This document shows positions 1-11,746 of a stretch of 64,000 bases of DNA, piece after piece. The notes beneath the pieces are model-generated. The model did no database searches and was not told where the DNA came from. It saw only the letters and a program-made list of their open reading frames with translations. Position 1 is the stretch's first letter. Each line of letters begins with the position of its first letter. This stretch comes from Variovorax jilinensis. GTDB lineage: Bacteria; Pseudomonadota; Gammaproteobacteria; Burkholderiales; Burkholderiaceae_C. The stretch spans positions 124,001-188,000 of the forward strand of contig NZ_JASZYQ010000005.1 in NCBI RefSeq assembly GCF_030316885.1. The letters run 5' to 3'. Position numbers and translations under genes: made by a program.

Positions 1-589
1 CCACCAGGTGTTCGGTCAGGAACCAGACCTGCAGCTCGTTGGTCCGCAGCACGTTGCTCACGAAGACGTCGTTGCTGCCCGCATCGCCCCACTTGTCGAC
101 CTTCTCGGCTGCTTCTCGGGCCGACACGATGATCTGTTCGTGGGCCTCGGCCAGGCGCCGGATCTGCACCGCCGCCGGCTCGCGGCCGCGCGGGGGACGC
201 TTGATCTTCGTCGTTTCGGCGATGTCGGCCGCCATTGCGAGCGAGATGCCGCCGAGCAGCTGGATGCGCTCGGCCAGGATGTCGACCAGCAGAACCTGGG
301 CCTCGAAGTGCTGGTCGTACATCAGGTGCAGCTGGTTGAAGGTCGGACCGACCACCTGCCAGTGGTGCTTCTTGTACATGTCGCGCAGGGTAATCGTGTC
401 GGCCAGGCACTGATTGAGCAGCGCGACGCTGTCCTTGCAGACCTTCTCCGACAGTCCGTTGGGCAGTTTGACGATCTCGCCGAACTTCTGCGTCTCGTGG
501 CTGGGCTGCTGCAGGTCGGGCACGACCTCGCTGCGTTGCTTGGCGCTGCGGCCGGGGGTGGTGGATTGCTTGGGGCGCGTACTGGCCAT
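1..589 (-). CDS. dps: Dps/ferritin-like DNA protection protein (3' end cut by window edge)
   Basis: The reading frame opens at the ATG complementary to 587-589, with GGAG about 7 nt upstream, and stays open to the left edge, giving at least 196 residues. The encoded protein has the ferritin-like Dps pattern: an N-terminal basic tail (about residues 1-30), then MYKKHHWQVVGPTFNQLH and LMYDQHFEAQ, where the conserved His, Asp and Glu ligands of the inter-subunit ferroxidase site are found, and a C-terminal WFLTEHLV close to the normal end of the family. Dps proteins form dodecamers that oxidise and store iron and coat DNA under starvation or oxidative stress. At 196 or more residues it is somewhat longer than the usual 160-170 because of the tail. 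Only the stop codon is likely missing. The symbol is a family assignment. Confidence 0.85.
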   Translation of the reverse strand, partial: MASTRPKQSTTPGRSAKQRSEVVPDLQQPSHETQKFGEIVKLPNGLSEKVCKDSVALLNQCLADTITLRDMYKKHHWQVVGPTFNQLHLMYDQHFEAQVLLVDILAERIQLLGGISLAMAADIAETTKIKRPPRGREPAAVQIRRLAEAHEQIIVSAREAAEKVDKWGDAGSNDVFVSNVLRTNELQVWFLTEHLV

Positions 590-776
590 GGGAGGACTCC
601 ATCAGAAAGACATGCCCCGGTTGTAGGCCTGCGGCGCTGCCTCCCGTGTAGGCCGGGCGGCCGATACGCTGCGGGCGCGCGCAGGCGCCGAAACGCCTGG
701 CGAGACATCCGAACGAGCCAGCAACAACCGGAGGCGTGCCGCGTACCATCCTTGGCACAGCTTCGAGGAGAACGAA

Positions 777-2291
777 TTGACGCAACACCCCGTGCTGGTC
801 GTCGGCGCCGGCCCCGTCGGCCTCACCATGGCATTGGCGCTGCGACGCCGCGGCGTGGCGGTACGCATCGTCGACCGCGCCCCCGCGCCCACCGACAAGT
901 CCAAGGCGCTGGTCATCTGGGCGCGCACGCTCGAACTGCTCGACATCGAGGGTTGCGCCGACGTCTTCGTGGCAGCGGGCCTGAAGGTCGAGGCCGCGTG
1001 CATCCTCGAGGACCATGGCCGGGAACTGATCCGCATCCCCTTCGCCGCGGTGCGCAGCGCCTACAACTTCGCCCTGATGCTGCCGCAGAGCGAGACCGAG
1101 CGGCTGCTCGCTGCGCAACTCGCGGCCCTCGGCACGACCGTGGAGCGGCAGGTGGAACTGCTCTCGTTCGCCCAGCGCGAGGGCGGCATCCGGGCGCAAC
1201 TGCGTGGCCCTGACGGCACCGAGCAGGCATTCGAATGCGCCTGGCTGGTGGCCTGCGACGGCGCCCACAGCACGGTGCGCCATGCACTCGGGGTCGAGTT
1301 CGAGGGCGAGACCGAGCCTTCCGATTTCCTGCTGGCGGACGTCGCGATCGACGGCAACCTGTCGACCGACCGCATCTCGATCTGCTGGGCGCCCGATGGC
1401 ATCCTCGCGCTGTTCCCCATGGCGGGCGGGCGCTTCCGTGTCATCGCCGACTGCGGACCGGCGGCCGCGGGCGAGGCGCCAGAGGAGCCCACGCTCGACG
1501 AGGTGCAGCGCCTGGTCGACGACCGAGGCCCGGCCGGGCAGCGACTGCACAGCCCGGTCTGGCTGAGCCACTTCCGCATCAACGAGCGCAAGGTCAGGGA
1601 ATACCGCCACGGGCGCGTCTTCCTTGCCGGTGATGCCGCCCACGTCCACAGTCCCGCGGGCGGGCAGGGCATGAACACCGGCATGCAGGATGCACTGAAC
1701 CTGGCCTGGAAGCTGGCCCTGGTCTGGCACGGACGGGCGGCGCCTGTGCTGCTCGACAGCTATTCGCCCGAGCGCAGCGCCATCGGCGACCAGGTCCTGC
1801 GCAATGCAGGCACCATGACCCGAATGGCGCTGTTGCGCAATCCGCTGCTGCAGGAAATCCGCCGGCTTGCGGTCGGCAGCCTGGGGCGCATCCCGGCGCT
1901 GCGCCAGCACATGGTCGACCAGCTCTCGGAGACCGATCTGCACTACCCCCACAGCCCGCTCACGCAGGCCCGGCATGGCGCCTCATGCCACCCGGCACCA
2001 GGCGAGCGCGCGCCCGACATCGGGCTGCAGCACGACACTGGCGCAGCGGGTGCCGGTCGGCTGCACGAAGCGCTGGCCGGCGGCCGCTTCGTGCTGCTCG
2101 CGGTCGAGGCCGCGCCGGTCGCCTTGCCCGACGCGCTGACTTCGATCGCGGTCTCCGTGCAGGCAGCCGCTGCGGCGGGCTACCACCCCGGGTACATCTA
2201 CCTGGTCCGGCCCGACGCCTACGTGGCGGCCTGTGCGGCCGATGGCGATCCGGAGGCGCTGCTCGCGCTGCTGCGGTCGCTGGCGCCCTAG
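777..2291 (+). CDS. FAD-dependent aromatic-ring monooxygenase (class A, UbiH/PheA type)
   Basis: A 504-residue class A flavoprotein monooxygenase. It shows the FAD-binding GAGPVG at residues 10-15, the CDGAHSTVR (DG) motif near residue 160 and the GDAAHVHSPAGGQGMN (GD) motif near 285-300, in the family order. These enzymes use NAD(P)H and O2 to hydroxylate aromatic or quinone-like substrates in the cytoplasm. A thioredoxin-like C-terminal tail, as in phenol 2-hydroxylases, may occupy the last 100 or so residues. The start is TTG at 777, supported by GAGGAG at 764-769; no in-frame ATG lies closer to the GAGPVG motif at the right distance. It ends 3 nt inside the convergent alcohol dehydrogenase gene. 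The substrate cannot be told from sequence and no ring-cleavage genes are adjacent. Confidence 0.88.
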   Translation: MTQHPVLVVGAGPVGLTMALALRRRGVAVRIVDRAPAPTDKSKALVIWARTLELLDIEGCADVFVAAGLKVEAACILEDHGRELIRIPFAAVRSAYNFALMLPQSETERLLAAQLAALGTTVERQVELLSFAQREGGIRAQLRGPDGTEQAFECAWLVACDGAHSTVRHALGVEFEGETEPSDFLLADVAIDGNLSTDRISICWAPDGILALFPMAGGRFRVIADCGPAAAGEAPEEPTLDEVQRLVDDRGPAGQRLHSPVWLSHFRINERKVREYRHGRVFLAGDAAHVHSPAGGQGMNTGMQDALNLAWKLALVWHGRAAPVLLDSYSPERSAIGDQVLRNAGTMTRMALLRNPLLQEIRRLAVGSLGRIPALRQHMVDQLSETDLHYPHSPLTQARHGASCHPAPGERAPDIGLQHDTGAAGAGRLHEALAGGRFVLLAVEAAPVALPDALTSIAVSVQAAAAAGYHPGYIYLVRPDAYVAACAADGDPEALLALLRSLAP

Positions 2292-3343
2292 TCGCGCACC
2301 GTCGACATGTCGACGACGAAGCGGTACTTGACGTCGCTGCGCAGCATGCGCTCGTAGGCTTCGTTGATCTGCGCCATGCGGATCGGCTCGATGTCGGAGA
2401 CGATGCCGTGCTCGGCGCAGAAGTCGAGCATCTCCTGCGTCTCGGCGATGCCGCCGATCATCGAGCCGGCCAGGCGGCGGCGCTTCAGGATCAGGCCGAA
2501 GACGCCCGGCGAAGGATGCGGCGTGCCCGGCGCGCCGACCAGCGTCATGGTGCCGTCGAGCTTGAGCGCGGCCAGGAAGGGATCGAGATCGTGCGGGACC
2601 GCGACCGTGTTGAGGATGAAGTCGAAGCTGTTGCGCTGGGCCTCCATCGCCTGCGGGTCCTTCGACACCACCACCTCCTTGGCGCCCAGGCGCAGGGCAT
2701 CCGCGGCCTTGCCGGGCGAGGTGGTGAACAGCACCACGTGGGCGCCGAGCGCGGCCGCGATCTTCACGCCCATGTGGCCGAGCCCGCCGAGGCCGACGAT
2801 GCCCACCTTGTGGCCCGGGCCGACCTTCCACTGGCGCAGCGGCGAGTATGTCGTGATGCCCGCGCACAGCAGCGGAGCAACCGCGGCCAGGTCCTTTTCG
2901 TCGTGCTTCACGTGCAGCACGAACTTCTCGAAGACGACGATGTGATCGGAGTAGCCGCCCAGCGTGTTGGCGCGCGAGACCTGTTCCTGGCTGTCGTAGG
3001 TGCCTGTCATGCCGTTGTCGCAATACTGCTCGAGGCCGTCGGCGCAGGGCTGGCAATGCTGGCAGCTGTCGACCATGCAGCCGACGCCGACGATGTCGCC
3101 GACCTTGAACTTCGACACCTCGCTGCCGACCGCGCTGACGCGCCCGACGATCTCGTGGCCCGGCACGCAGGGGTAGGCGGCAGGGCCCCATTCGCTGCGC
3201 GCCGTGTGCAGGTCGGAGTGGCAGACGCCGCAATGCAGGATGTCGATCGCGACGTCGCGCGCGGTGGGCGTGCGGCGCTCGAAGCTGAAGGGGGCGAGCG
3301 GCGTGGTGGCCGACTGGGCGGCGTAGGCATGGGCGATGGTCAT
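2288..3343 (-). CDS. Zinc-dependent alcohol dehydrogenase, CAD/YahK type
   Basis: A 351-residue medium-chain dehydrogenase. It has the catalytic-zinc CGVCHSDLH near residue 35, GHEIVG, the four structural-zinc cysteines in a C-x5-C-x2-C-x7-C-like cluster near residues 95-115 and the Rossmann GLGGLGHMG near residue 180. This arrangement is that of the cinnamyl-alcohol-dehydrogenase branch that reduces a broad range of aldehydes with NADPH. I start it at the ATG complementary to 3341-3343 (MTIAHAYAAQ); an upstream ATG at 3451 would add 36 residues with no family similarity. The gene is divergent from the SDR at 3475, sharing a 131-bp intergenic region, and its 3' end overlaps the monooxygenase by 4 nt. 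Confidence 0.9.
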   Translation of the reverse strand: MTIAHAYAAQSATTPLAPFSFERRTPTARDVAIDILHCGVCHSDLHTARSEWGPAAYPCVPGHEIVGRVSAVGSEVSKFKVGDIVGVGCMVDSCQHCQPCADGLEQYCDNGMTGTYDSQEQVSRANTLGGYSDHIVVFEKFVLHVKHDEKDLAAVAPLLCAGITTYSPLRQWKVGPGHKVGIVGLGGLGHMGVKIAAALGAHVVLFTTSPGKAADALRLGAKEVVVSKDPQAMEAQRNSFDFILNTVAVPHDLDPFLAALKLDGTMTLVGAPGTPHPSPGVFGLILKRRRLAGSMIGGIAETQEMLDFCAEHGIVSDIEPIRMAQINEAYERMLRSDVKYRFVVDMSTVRD

Positions 3344-3474
3344 GGTCGCCGACCCTACCCGAACGCGGTTCCCGACGTGGCGGTGTGGATTGCCGCAAAA
3401 CGGCCTTGACGGCCGCCGGGCCGCGTTCAATATTCGGGCGCTTCGATCCACAACCCGCCACTTCCTCCACTCCC

Positions 3475-4266
3475 ATGAATCTCCAACTCACAGGCAGGCT
3501 CGCGCTGGTCTCCGGCAGCACAGCGGGCATCGGCCATGCCATCGCCGCCGCACTGGCCGCCGAGGGCGCACGCGTCATCGTCAACGGCCGAACGCAGGCC
3601 TCGGTCGACGCCGCGGTCGCGCAGATCACGCCCGGCCCGGGCGGCGCGGTGCTCGGCTTCGCGGGCGATCTTTCGACGGCCGAGGCCGCCGAGGCGCTGG
3701 TCGCGAAGCACCCGGGCATCGAGATCCTGGTCAACAACCTCGGCATCTTCGAGCCCAAGCCCTTCGAGGACATTCCCGACAGCGACTGGACCCGCTTTTT
3801 CGATGTCAACGTGCTGAGCGGCGTGCGCCTCGCGCGGCTCTGCCTGCCGGCGATGCGAAAGGCCGACTGGGGCCGCATCATCTTCATCTCGAGCGAGAGC
3901 GCGATCCAGATCCCGGCCGAGATGGTCCACTACGGCATGACCAAGACCGCGCAGCTCGCGGTCTCGCGCGGCCTGGCCGAATCGGTGGCCGGCACCGGCA
4001 TCACGGTCAACAGCGTGCTGCCGGGGCCGACGAAGTCGCGCGGCGTCGGCGACTTCGTCGATGCGCTGGCCAAGGCCGACGGCAAGAGCTTCGAGGAGTA
4101 CGAGAAGCAGTTCTTCGAGAAGGCCCGTCCGACCTCGCTGATCCGCCGCTTCGAGACGCCCGAGGAGATCGCCACGCTGGTGGCCTACGTCGCCAGCCCG
4201 CTGGCGTCCGGCACCACCGGCGCGGCGCTGCGCGTCGACGGCGGCTGCACCAAGAGCGCGTTCTAG
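3475..4266 (+). CDS. SDR family oxidoreductase
   Basis: A 263-residue classical short-chain dehydrogenase/reductase. Visible motifs are the cofactor-binding GSTAGIGHA near residue 14, NNLG near residue 87, the catalytic Ser in ISSES near 137 and YGMTK near 151, followed by PGPT and a C-terminal VDGG. NADP(H) use is suggested by an Arg shortly after the second beta strand (NGRTQ), an inference. The ATG at 3475 is chosen because it places the glycine motif at the usual distance; a longer in-frame start at 3385 adds unrelated residues. It is divergent from the alcohol dehydrogenase and convergent with the SDR at 4294. The substrate is unknown. Confidence 0.88.
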   Translation: MNLQLTGRLALVSGSTAGIGHAIAAALAAEGARVIVNGRTQASVDAAVAQITPGPGGAVLGFAGDLSTAEAAEALVAKHPGIEILVNNLGIFEPKPFEDIPDSDWTRFFDVNVLSGVRLARLCLPAMRKADWGRIIFISSESAIQIPAEMVHYGMTKTAQLAVSRGLAESVAGTGITVNSVLPGPTKSRGVGDFVDALAKADGKSFEEYEKQFFEKARPTSLIRRFETPEEIATLVAYVASPLASGTTGAALRVDGGCTKSAF

Positions 4267-4293
4267 CCGCGCCGCGAGCCACCGGCTTGCGGC

Positions 4294-5115
4294 CTACGCC
4301 GGCTCGCCATACCAGTAGGCCGCAGTGACACCGCCATCCATCAGGAAGTCGCTGCCCGTGATGAACGCGCCTTCCGGCCCCATCAGGAATGCGCCGAGGG
4401 CCCCGACCTCGTCGGGCGTCCCGGCGCGCCCTGCCGCCGAGGCTTCGAGCATGCGGCGGTAGCCCGCGCCGCGAGGACCGCTCAGTTCGTCCCTGGCAAG
4501 CGGCGTGACGATGATCCCGGGACTGATGGTGTTGACCCGCGCGCCGCGCCGACCCCAGCGAACGGCCTGCGCCATCACGCGCAGGGCATTGCCGCGCTTG
4601 GCGATCTGGTAGGCGTGGAGCGCGTCGGTCACCCGGTCCGGCTGCAGCATCGGCAGGGCCAGCAACTCGTCCGTCGGCGTGGTCGCCAGCGCCTGGTCCT
4701 GCTCGGGCGTCAGCGATGGCAGGCGGTGGCCAGACATGGAGGCGATGACGATGCCCGAGCCGCCGGCTGCAATCACATCGCCAAACGCCTCCAGGACCAG
4801 CGCGGTGCCGTACAGGTCGACCGAGAGGATGGTCGCGGGCGATGCCTGGCTGGGCGAGACCCCGGCGGCGTGGATCACCCCGCTCAGGTCGCCCAGGCCG
4901 ACGGCCGTCTCGACCAGCGCTTCGACCGATGCGCGCGAAGACACGTCGACCGTGGCGGTCGTGACCTCGAACCCCGCTTCGCCGAGTACCCTGGCTGCCG
5001 CCTCGGCGTTGGCTGGGCGCAGGTCGGCAAGCAGCACATGCCTGCCGGCACTGACGCGGCGCGCGATGGCCTGGCCGATCGATCCGGCACCGATGACGAC
5101 AGTGACGTTGGTCAT
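4294..5115 (-). CDS. SDR family oxidoreductase, distal gene of the cupin-AKR operon
   Basis: A 273-residue SDR with an atypical N-terminal glycine motif, GAGSIGQA near residue 9, rather than TGxxxGxG. It has HAAG near residue 88, SMSGH where the catalytic Ser lies, a Tyr-x3-Lys (YQIAK) near residue 170 and the C-terminal MDGG. The interior insertion around residues 135-165 separates Ser from Tyr more than usual. It starts 9 nt after the upstream aldo/keto reductase stop and is the last gene of the leftward block 7996-4294, so it is probably co-transcribed with two AKRs, a CMD protein and a cupin. An inverted sequence just past the stop (CGAGCC at 4275-4280 with GGCTCG at 4301-4306) could form a shared terminator with the convergent SDR, but is interrupted. 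Confidence 0.85.
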   Translation of the reverse strand: MTNVTVVIGAGSIGQAIARRVSAGRHVLLADLRPANAEAAARVLGEAGFEVTTATVDVSSRASVEALVETAVGLGDLSGVIHAAGVSPSQASPATILSVDLYGTALVLEAFGDVIAAGGSGIVIASMSGHRLPSLTPEQDQALATTPTDELLALPMLQPDRVTDALHAYQIAKRGNALRVMAQAVRWGRRGARVNTISPGIIVTPLARDELSGPRGAGYRRMLEASAAGRAGTPDEVGALGAFLMGPEGAFITGSDFLMDGGVTAAYWYGEPA

Positions 5116-5124
5116 GGCGATTCC

Positions 5125-7996
<2,872 letters not shown>

Positions 7997-8070
7997 GCAT
8001 GCTTCCTTGAACTGCGATCAGCACGGTTGGCTGATCGGAGGGGTCAATGTAGGTCTTGGCATCGGCGACA

Positions 8071-8117
8071 ACTAGACCGCGTCGTCTTGAAGGACCGACA
8101 AGGAGGGGTTGCCAATC
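8071..8117. promoter_or_regulatory. Shared regulatory element copy A, upstream of the cupin operon
   Basis: A 47-bp stretch that matches 13385-13431 at 33 of 47 positions without gaps. It holds ACTAGACC at 8071-8078, an inverted repeat CTTG (8086-8089)-N9-CAAG (8099-8102), which is the T-N11-A layout of LysR boxes, and TTGCCAATC at 8109-8117. Read toward the cupin gene, GGTCTAGT could hold a -10 like hexamer. It is a likely operator of the LysR protein at 13498. Confidence 0.6.
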
Positions 8118-8125
8118 CCGCGTGT

Positions 8126-8965
8126 TCAGTCGACCTCACGGACCACGCGCAGTCCGATGCTGATGCCACGGTAGTCGGGCGCGTAGGCGCGGCGCGATGC
8201 AGAGCGCCAGCCATCACCGGTGCTGTGCCAGCTGCCGCCCCGCACGACGCGCTCGGTGCCGTCGGCCGGCCCCTGAGGATCGATGACAGGGCTGCTTGCG
8301 TAGCCGCGGGGGTCGTACCGGTCCTGCACCCACTCCCACACGTTTCCGTGGACGTCATGCAGCCCCCAGGGATTGGACAGCTTCTGGCCGACCGGGTGCG
8401 TGCCCCCCGTGGCAAAGCTCTCGCCATGCCACGCGTAGCGGCCGAGCTCGCCCGCATCGTTGCCGAACGAATAGGAGGTCGTGGTGCCCGCCCGAGCGGC
8501 GAATTCCCATTCCGCTTCGGTTGGCAGGCGGTAGCGCACGCCGCCTTCCTTTAGATTGAGCCGCTCGACGAAGTCCTGCGCGTCGTTCCATGACACGGTC
8601 GCCGGATGGTTCGGCCGGGTGATGCGCGCGGCCATGCCGGGCAGGTCGTAGTACGGGTTCGAGCGCGAAAGCACGTAGGGCTTGCTGCCCATGACGGCCT
8701 CCCATTGCGCCTGCGTGACCTCGTGCTGACCGAGATCGAAAGGTCGGCTCATCGTCACGCGGTGCGATGGCTTTTCGTTGGCCGCTGCATCGGCGTCGTG
8801 TGCGGTCGACCCCATGGCGAAGGTGCCGGCGGGAACCCGAACGAATGCCATGCCGACACTGTTGGGCTCGACCTGATGTGCCGGCTGCGCGCGGCTCGAC
8901 GCGATGAAGCCAAGCAGGGATGCTGCGAGCAGGGCGCCGGCCGACAGGAAGTTGCCTGACGTCAC
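8126..8965 (-). CDS. Exported SUMF1/formylglycine-generating-enzyme-fold protein without catalytic cysteines
   Basis: A 279-residue protein with a signal peptide (about residues 1-26) and a complete SUMF1 fold: VPAGTFAMGS near residue 45, HEVTQAQWEAVMG near 80, PTEAEWEFAARAG near 155, GNVWEWVQD near 215 and RVVRGGSWHS near 245. In true formylglycine-generating enzymes two cysteines follow GGS; here the stretch reads GGSWHSTGDGWRSASRRAY and the whole protein has no cysteine. It is therefore unlikely to make formylglycine and may be a structural or ligand-binding member such as those of the PvdO group. Its start overlaps the flavodoxin stop by ATGA, making it the last gene of the paoABC-flavodoxin block. 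Its length and domain are intact. Confidence 0.85.
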   Translation of the reverse strand: MTSGNFLSAGALLAASLLGFIASSRAQPAHQVEPNSVGMAFVRVPAGTFAMGSTAHDADAAANEKPSHRVTMSRPFDLGQHEVTQAQWEAVMGSKPYVLSRSNPYYDLPGMAARITRPNHPATVSWNDAQDFVERLNLKEGGVRYRLPTEAEWEFAARAGTTTSYSFGNDAGELGRYAWHGESFATGGTHPVGQKLSNPWGLHDVHGNVWEWVQDRYDPRGYASSPVIDPQGPADGTERVVRGGSWHSTGDGWRSASRRAYAPDYRGISIGLRVVREVD

Positions 8966-9540
8966 GAAGCGCCCGCTCCGAGCCAGGCATGGACGCGGTT
9001 CATCGTCTCGCGCTCCTGATCGGCCTGCATCGAGAACGCAGGTTGCAGCCTGGCGCCCGGCGCATGTCTCGCAATGACGCTTTCGCTGCTGCCCAGTCCG
9101 TAGCCGCCATGCGTGATGAACGGGATGACGGTCTTGCCCGACAGGTCGTGCGATGAAAGAAAGCTGCGGATGACGGCCGGCGCGGTCTCGCCCCAGACGG
9201 GCATGCCGAGCAGGACCGTCACGTAGCGGTCGATGTCGGGCACCTTCGCTTTCAGCTCCGGCTCGATATGGCGGTCGCGCTCCCGGTGCGCCTGCTCGAC
9301 GGTCTTCAGGTAGTCGTCCGGGTACGGCGCCGCAGGCACGATCTCGAACAGGTCGGCGTCGAGCGATCGCCGGATCAGCCCGGCCACCACGCGCGTATTG
9401 CCCGAGCGCGAGAAGTACGCGACGAGTGCGGGCGCTGCCGGGCGGGCGGGTCGCCCGTCGGTCGCACGGGAGGCCTGCGCCACCTGAACGAGCGAAAGAC
9501 CCGCCAGCCCGGTGATCAATGCACGACGTGCTTCTTCCAT
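8962..9540 (-). CDS. Flavodoxin-fold protein with an export-like N-terminus
   Basis: A 192-residue protein. After about 38 residues comes a flavodoxin domain: LVAYFSRSGNTRVVAGLI, whose SRSGNT is the FMN phosphate loop, then a PYPDDY segment, a LLGMPVWGET turn that would flank the isoalloxazine ring and FITHGGYGLG. The N-terminus has two adjacent arginines followed by a hydrophobic run (RRALITGLAGLSLVQVAQA), resembling a twin-arginine or Sec signal. That would place a flavodoxin outside the cytoplasm, which is uncommon. It lies 10 nt after paoC and overlaps the SUMF1-like gene by ATGA. Whether it transfers electrons or acts as a quinone reductase-like enzyme is not clear. Confidence 0.83.
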   Translation of the reverse strand: MEEARRALITGLAGLSLVQVAQASRATDGRPARPAAPALVAYFSRSGNTRVVAGLIRRSLDADLFEIVPAAPYPDDYLKTVEQAHRERDRHIEPELKAKVPDIDRYVTVLLGMPVWGETAPAVIRSFLSSHDLSGKTVIPFITHGGYGLGSSESVIARHAPGARLQPAFSMQADQERETMNRVHAWLGAGAS

Positions 9541-9550
9541 GGCTTCGGCT

Positions 9551-11743
9551 TCACGCCGCGATCGACGGCATGCGCCCGATCAGCTTGTCGAGGGTCAGCG
9601 GATAGTCGCGCACGCGCACGCCGGTGGCGTTGTAGACCGCGTTGGCGATCGCGGCGCCGACGCCGCAAAGGCCGAGCTCGCCGACGCCCTTGGCCTTCAT
9701 CGGCGACGACATGGGATCGGTCTCGTCGAGAAAGATCACGTCCTGATGGGGAATATCGGCATGCACCGGCACCTCGTAGCCCGCGAGGTCGTGATTGACG
9801 AAGAAGCCGAGGCGGTTGTCGACGGCGAGTTCCTCCATCAACGCGCCGCCCACGCCCATGGTCATCGCGCCGATCACCTGGCTGCGGGCCGACTTCGGGT
9901 TCAGGATGCGGCCCGACGCGCACACCGCGAGCATCCGGCGGACGCGGATCTCGGCCGTGTACGCATCGACCGCGACCTCGACGAAATGCGCGCCGAAGGT
10001 CGATTGCTGGTATTGCCTTGCCAGATCGGCGAAGTCGATGGCGTCCTCGACCGAGAAGCCGCTTTCCCCGGCCACCTCGGCCAGTGCCACGCTGCGGCCA
10101 CCCCCACGCACCATGCCGTCGGCGAATGCGGAATCGGCCGGCAGGCCCGCGCGCTGGACTACCGCCTCCCGCAGCTTCATGCAGGCCGCGTAGACGCCGG
10201 CGGTGGAGCAGTTGGCGCCCCACTGCCCGCCGGAACCCGCCGACACGGGGAACGAAGAATCGCCCAGATGCACCACGACGCGGTCCATCGCAACGCCCAT
10301 CATCTCGGCCGCGGTCTGCGCGATGATCGTGTAGCTGCCGGTGCCGATGTCGGTCATGTCGGTCTCCACCGTCACTACGCCCCGGCCGTCGAGGCGCACG
10401 CGTGCGCCTGACCGGGTGACCTGATTGCCGCGGTACGCCGCTGCCATGCCGATGCCGATCCACGTGCGGCCCTCGCGTCGCATCGCGGGCCTGGCGCTGC
10501 GTTGCGTCCACCCGAATCGTTCTGCGCCGGTGTGCATGCATTCGATGAGGTTGCGTTGCGAAAAGCGACGCTCGGGCTTGGCCGGATCGACCTGCGTGTC
10601 GTTCAGCACGCGGAACGCGATGGGGTCGAGATCGAGGCGCTCCGCCATTTCGTCGATGGCGATCTCCAGCGCCATCAGGCCAGGCGCTTCGCCGGGCGCG
10701 CGCATCGCGTTGCCTTCCGGCAGGTCGAGCACGGCCAGGCGCGTTCCCGTCAAGCGGTGCGCGCCGGCATAGAGCCATTGCGTCTGTTGCACCGCGTTTT
10801 CAGGCTTGCCGTTGACCAGGTTGCCGGACCAGCTCTCGTGGCCGATGGCGGTCAGCCTGCCGTCCCTGCCGGCGCCGAGCCGGATGCGCTGAATGGTTGC
10901 GGGCCGGTGCACGGTGTTGTTGGCCATGAGAGGTCTCTGCATCGCCACCTTGACCGGCCGTTTAGCGATGCGGGCGCCGATGGCGGCGAGCACCGTGTCG
11001 GCGCGCAGGAACAGCTTGCCGCCGAAGCCGCCGCCGATGAAGGGCGACATCAGGTGGATCTTTTCCTTGGGGATGCCGAGCGTGGTGGCGAGGTCGGTCA
11101 CCGTCCAGTCGATCATCTGGTTGGACGTCCATACCGTGAGCCGGTCGCCGCGCCACGCCGCCGTGGTGGCGAACGGTTCCATCATGGCGTGCGACTGGTC
11201 GGGCGTGCTGTAGGTCTGGTCCAGGCTCACTTCGGCCCGCGCGAAGGCGGCAGCGAAATCGCCGACCTTGCTGTCCCTGTCGACGGTCTTGCGTTCCGAC
11301 GCCTTCGCGGCCGCAAGGTCGAAGGCGCCTTCGGCGCGGGCGTAGCTCACCTTCAGCAACTGTGCCGCGGCGCAGGCCTGTTCGAAAGTCTCGGCGACGA
11401 CCATGGCGACGGCCTGGTGGTAGTGCTCGACGCCGGGCCCGGCGAGCAGCCGGGCGGTGTTGAACTTGCCCTTCTCGAGCTTGCCGGCGTTCTCTGCGGT
11501 CACGATGGCGATCACGCCCGGCGCTGCCTTGGCCCGCGTCTGGTCGATGGCCGTGATGCGGCCCTTGGCGATTCCGGCGCCCAGGATGCAGCCGTAGGCT
11601 GCATCGGGCGCGACGTCGTGGCGCTCATAGGCGTAGGGTGCAGTGCCGGTGGTCTTGAGCGGGCCGTCGATGCGGTCGACCGGCTTGCCGATCACCTTGA
11701 GCTGATCGATCGGGTTCGTCGTGGCGGGGGTGTCGAATTTCAT
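9551..11743 (-). CDS. paoC: Aldehyde oxidoreductase molybdenum-binding subunit (PaoC/YagR type)
   Basis: A 730-residue xanthine-oxidase-family large subunit. Recognisable parts are GKPVDRIDGPLKTTGTAPYA at the N-terminal domain, PFIGGGFGGK near residue 240 for the cofactor, RAPGEAPG near 345, GIGMAAAYRGNQ, and the C-terminal KGVGELGLCGVGAAIANAVY with the active-site Glu that removes the substrate proton. Length matches E. coli PaoC. It binds molybdopterin-cytosine dinucleotide and hydroxylates aldehydes to acids. It has no signal peptide and would be exported with PaoA if, as in E. coli, the complex is periplasmic. Spacing to paoB is 3 nt. The MCD-insertion chaperone paoD, which follows paoC in E. 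coli, is not present here. Confidence 0.92.
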   Translation of the reverse strand: MKFDTPATTNPIDQLKVIGKPVDRIDGPLKTTGTAPYAYERHDVAPDAAYGCILGAGIAKGRITAIDQTRAKAAPGVIAIVTAENAGKLEKGKFNTARLLAGPGVEHYHQAVAMVVAETFEQACAAAQLLKVSYARAEGAFDLAAAKASERKTVDRDSKVGDFAAAFARAEVSLDQTYSTPDQSHAMMEPFATTAAWRGDRLTVWTSNQMIDWTVTDLATTLGIPKEKIHLMSPFIGGGFGGKLFLRADTVLAAIGARIAKRPVKVAMQRPLMANNTVHRPATIQRIRLGAGRDGRLTAIGHESWSGNLVNGKPENAVQQTQWLYAGAHRLTGTRLAVLDLPEGNAMRAPGEAPGLMALEIAIDEMAERLDLDPIAFRVLNDTQVDPAKPERRFSQRNLIECMHTGAERFGWTQRSARPAMRREGRTWIGIGMAAAYRGNQVTRSGARVRLDGRGVVTVETDMTDIGTGSYTIIAQTAAEMMGVAMDRVVVHLGDSSFPVSAGSGGQWGANCSTAGVYAACMKLREAVVQRAGLPADSAFADGMVRGGGRSVALAEVAGESGFSVEDAIDFADLARQYQQSTFGAHFVEVAVDAYTAEIRVRRMLAVCASGRILNPKSARSQVIGAMTMGVGGALMEELAVDNRLGFFVNHDLAGYEVPVHADIPHQDVIFLDETDPMSSPMKAKGVGELGLCGVGAAIANAVYNATGVRVRDYPLTLDKLIGRMPSIAA

Positions 11744-11746
11744 TGT

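Noticed and set aside
4275..4306. Bidirectional terminator between the two SDR genes
   Set aside because: Only a 6-bp outer stem with interrupted inner pairing, inside one gene's end, and no T-run on either strand.
8126..8965. Calling this a formylglycine-generating enzyme
   Set aside because: Both catalytic cysteines, and all others, are absent.
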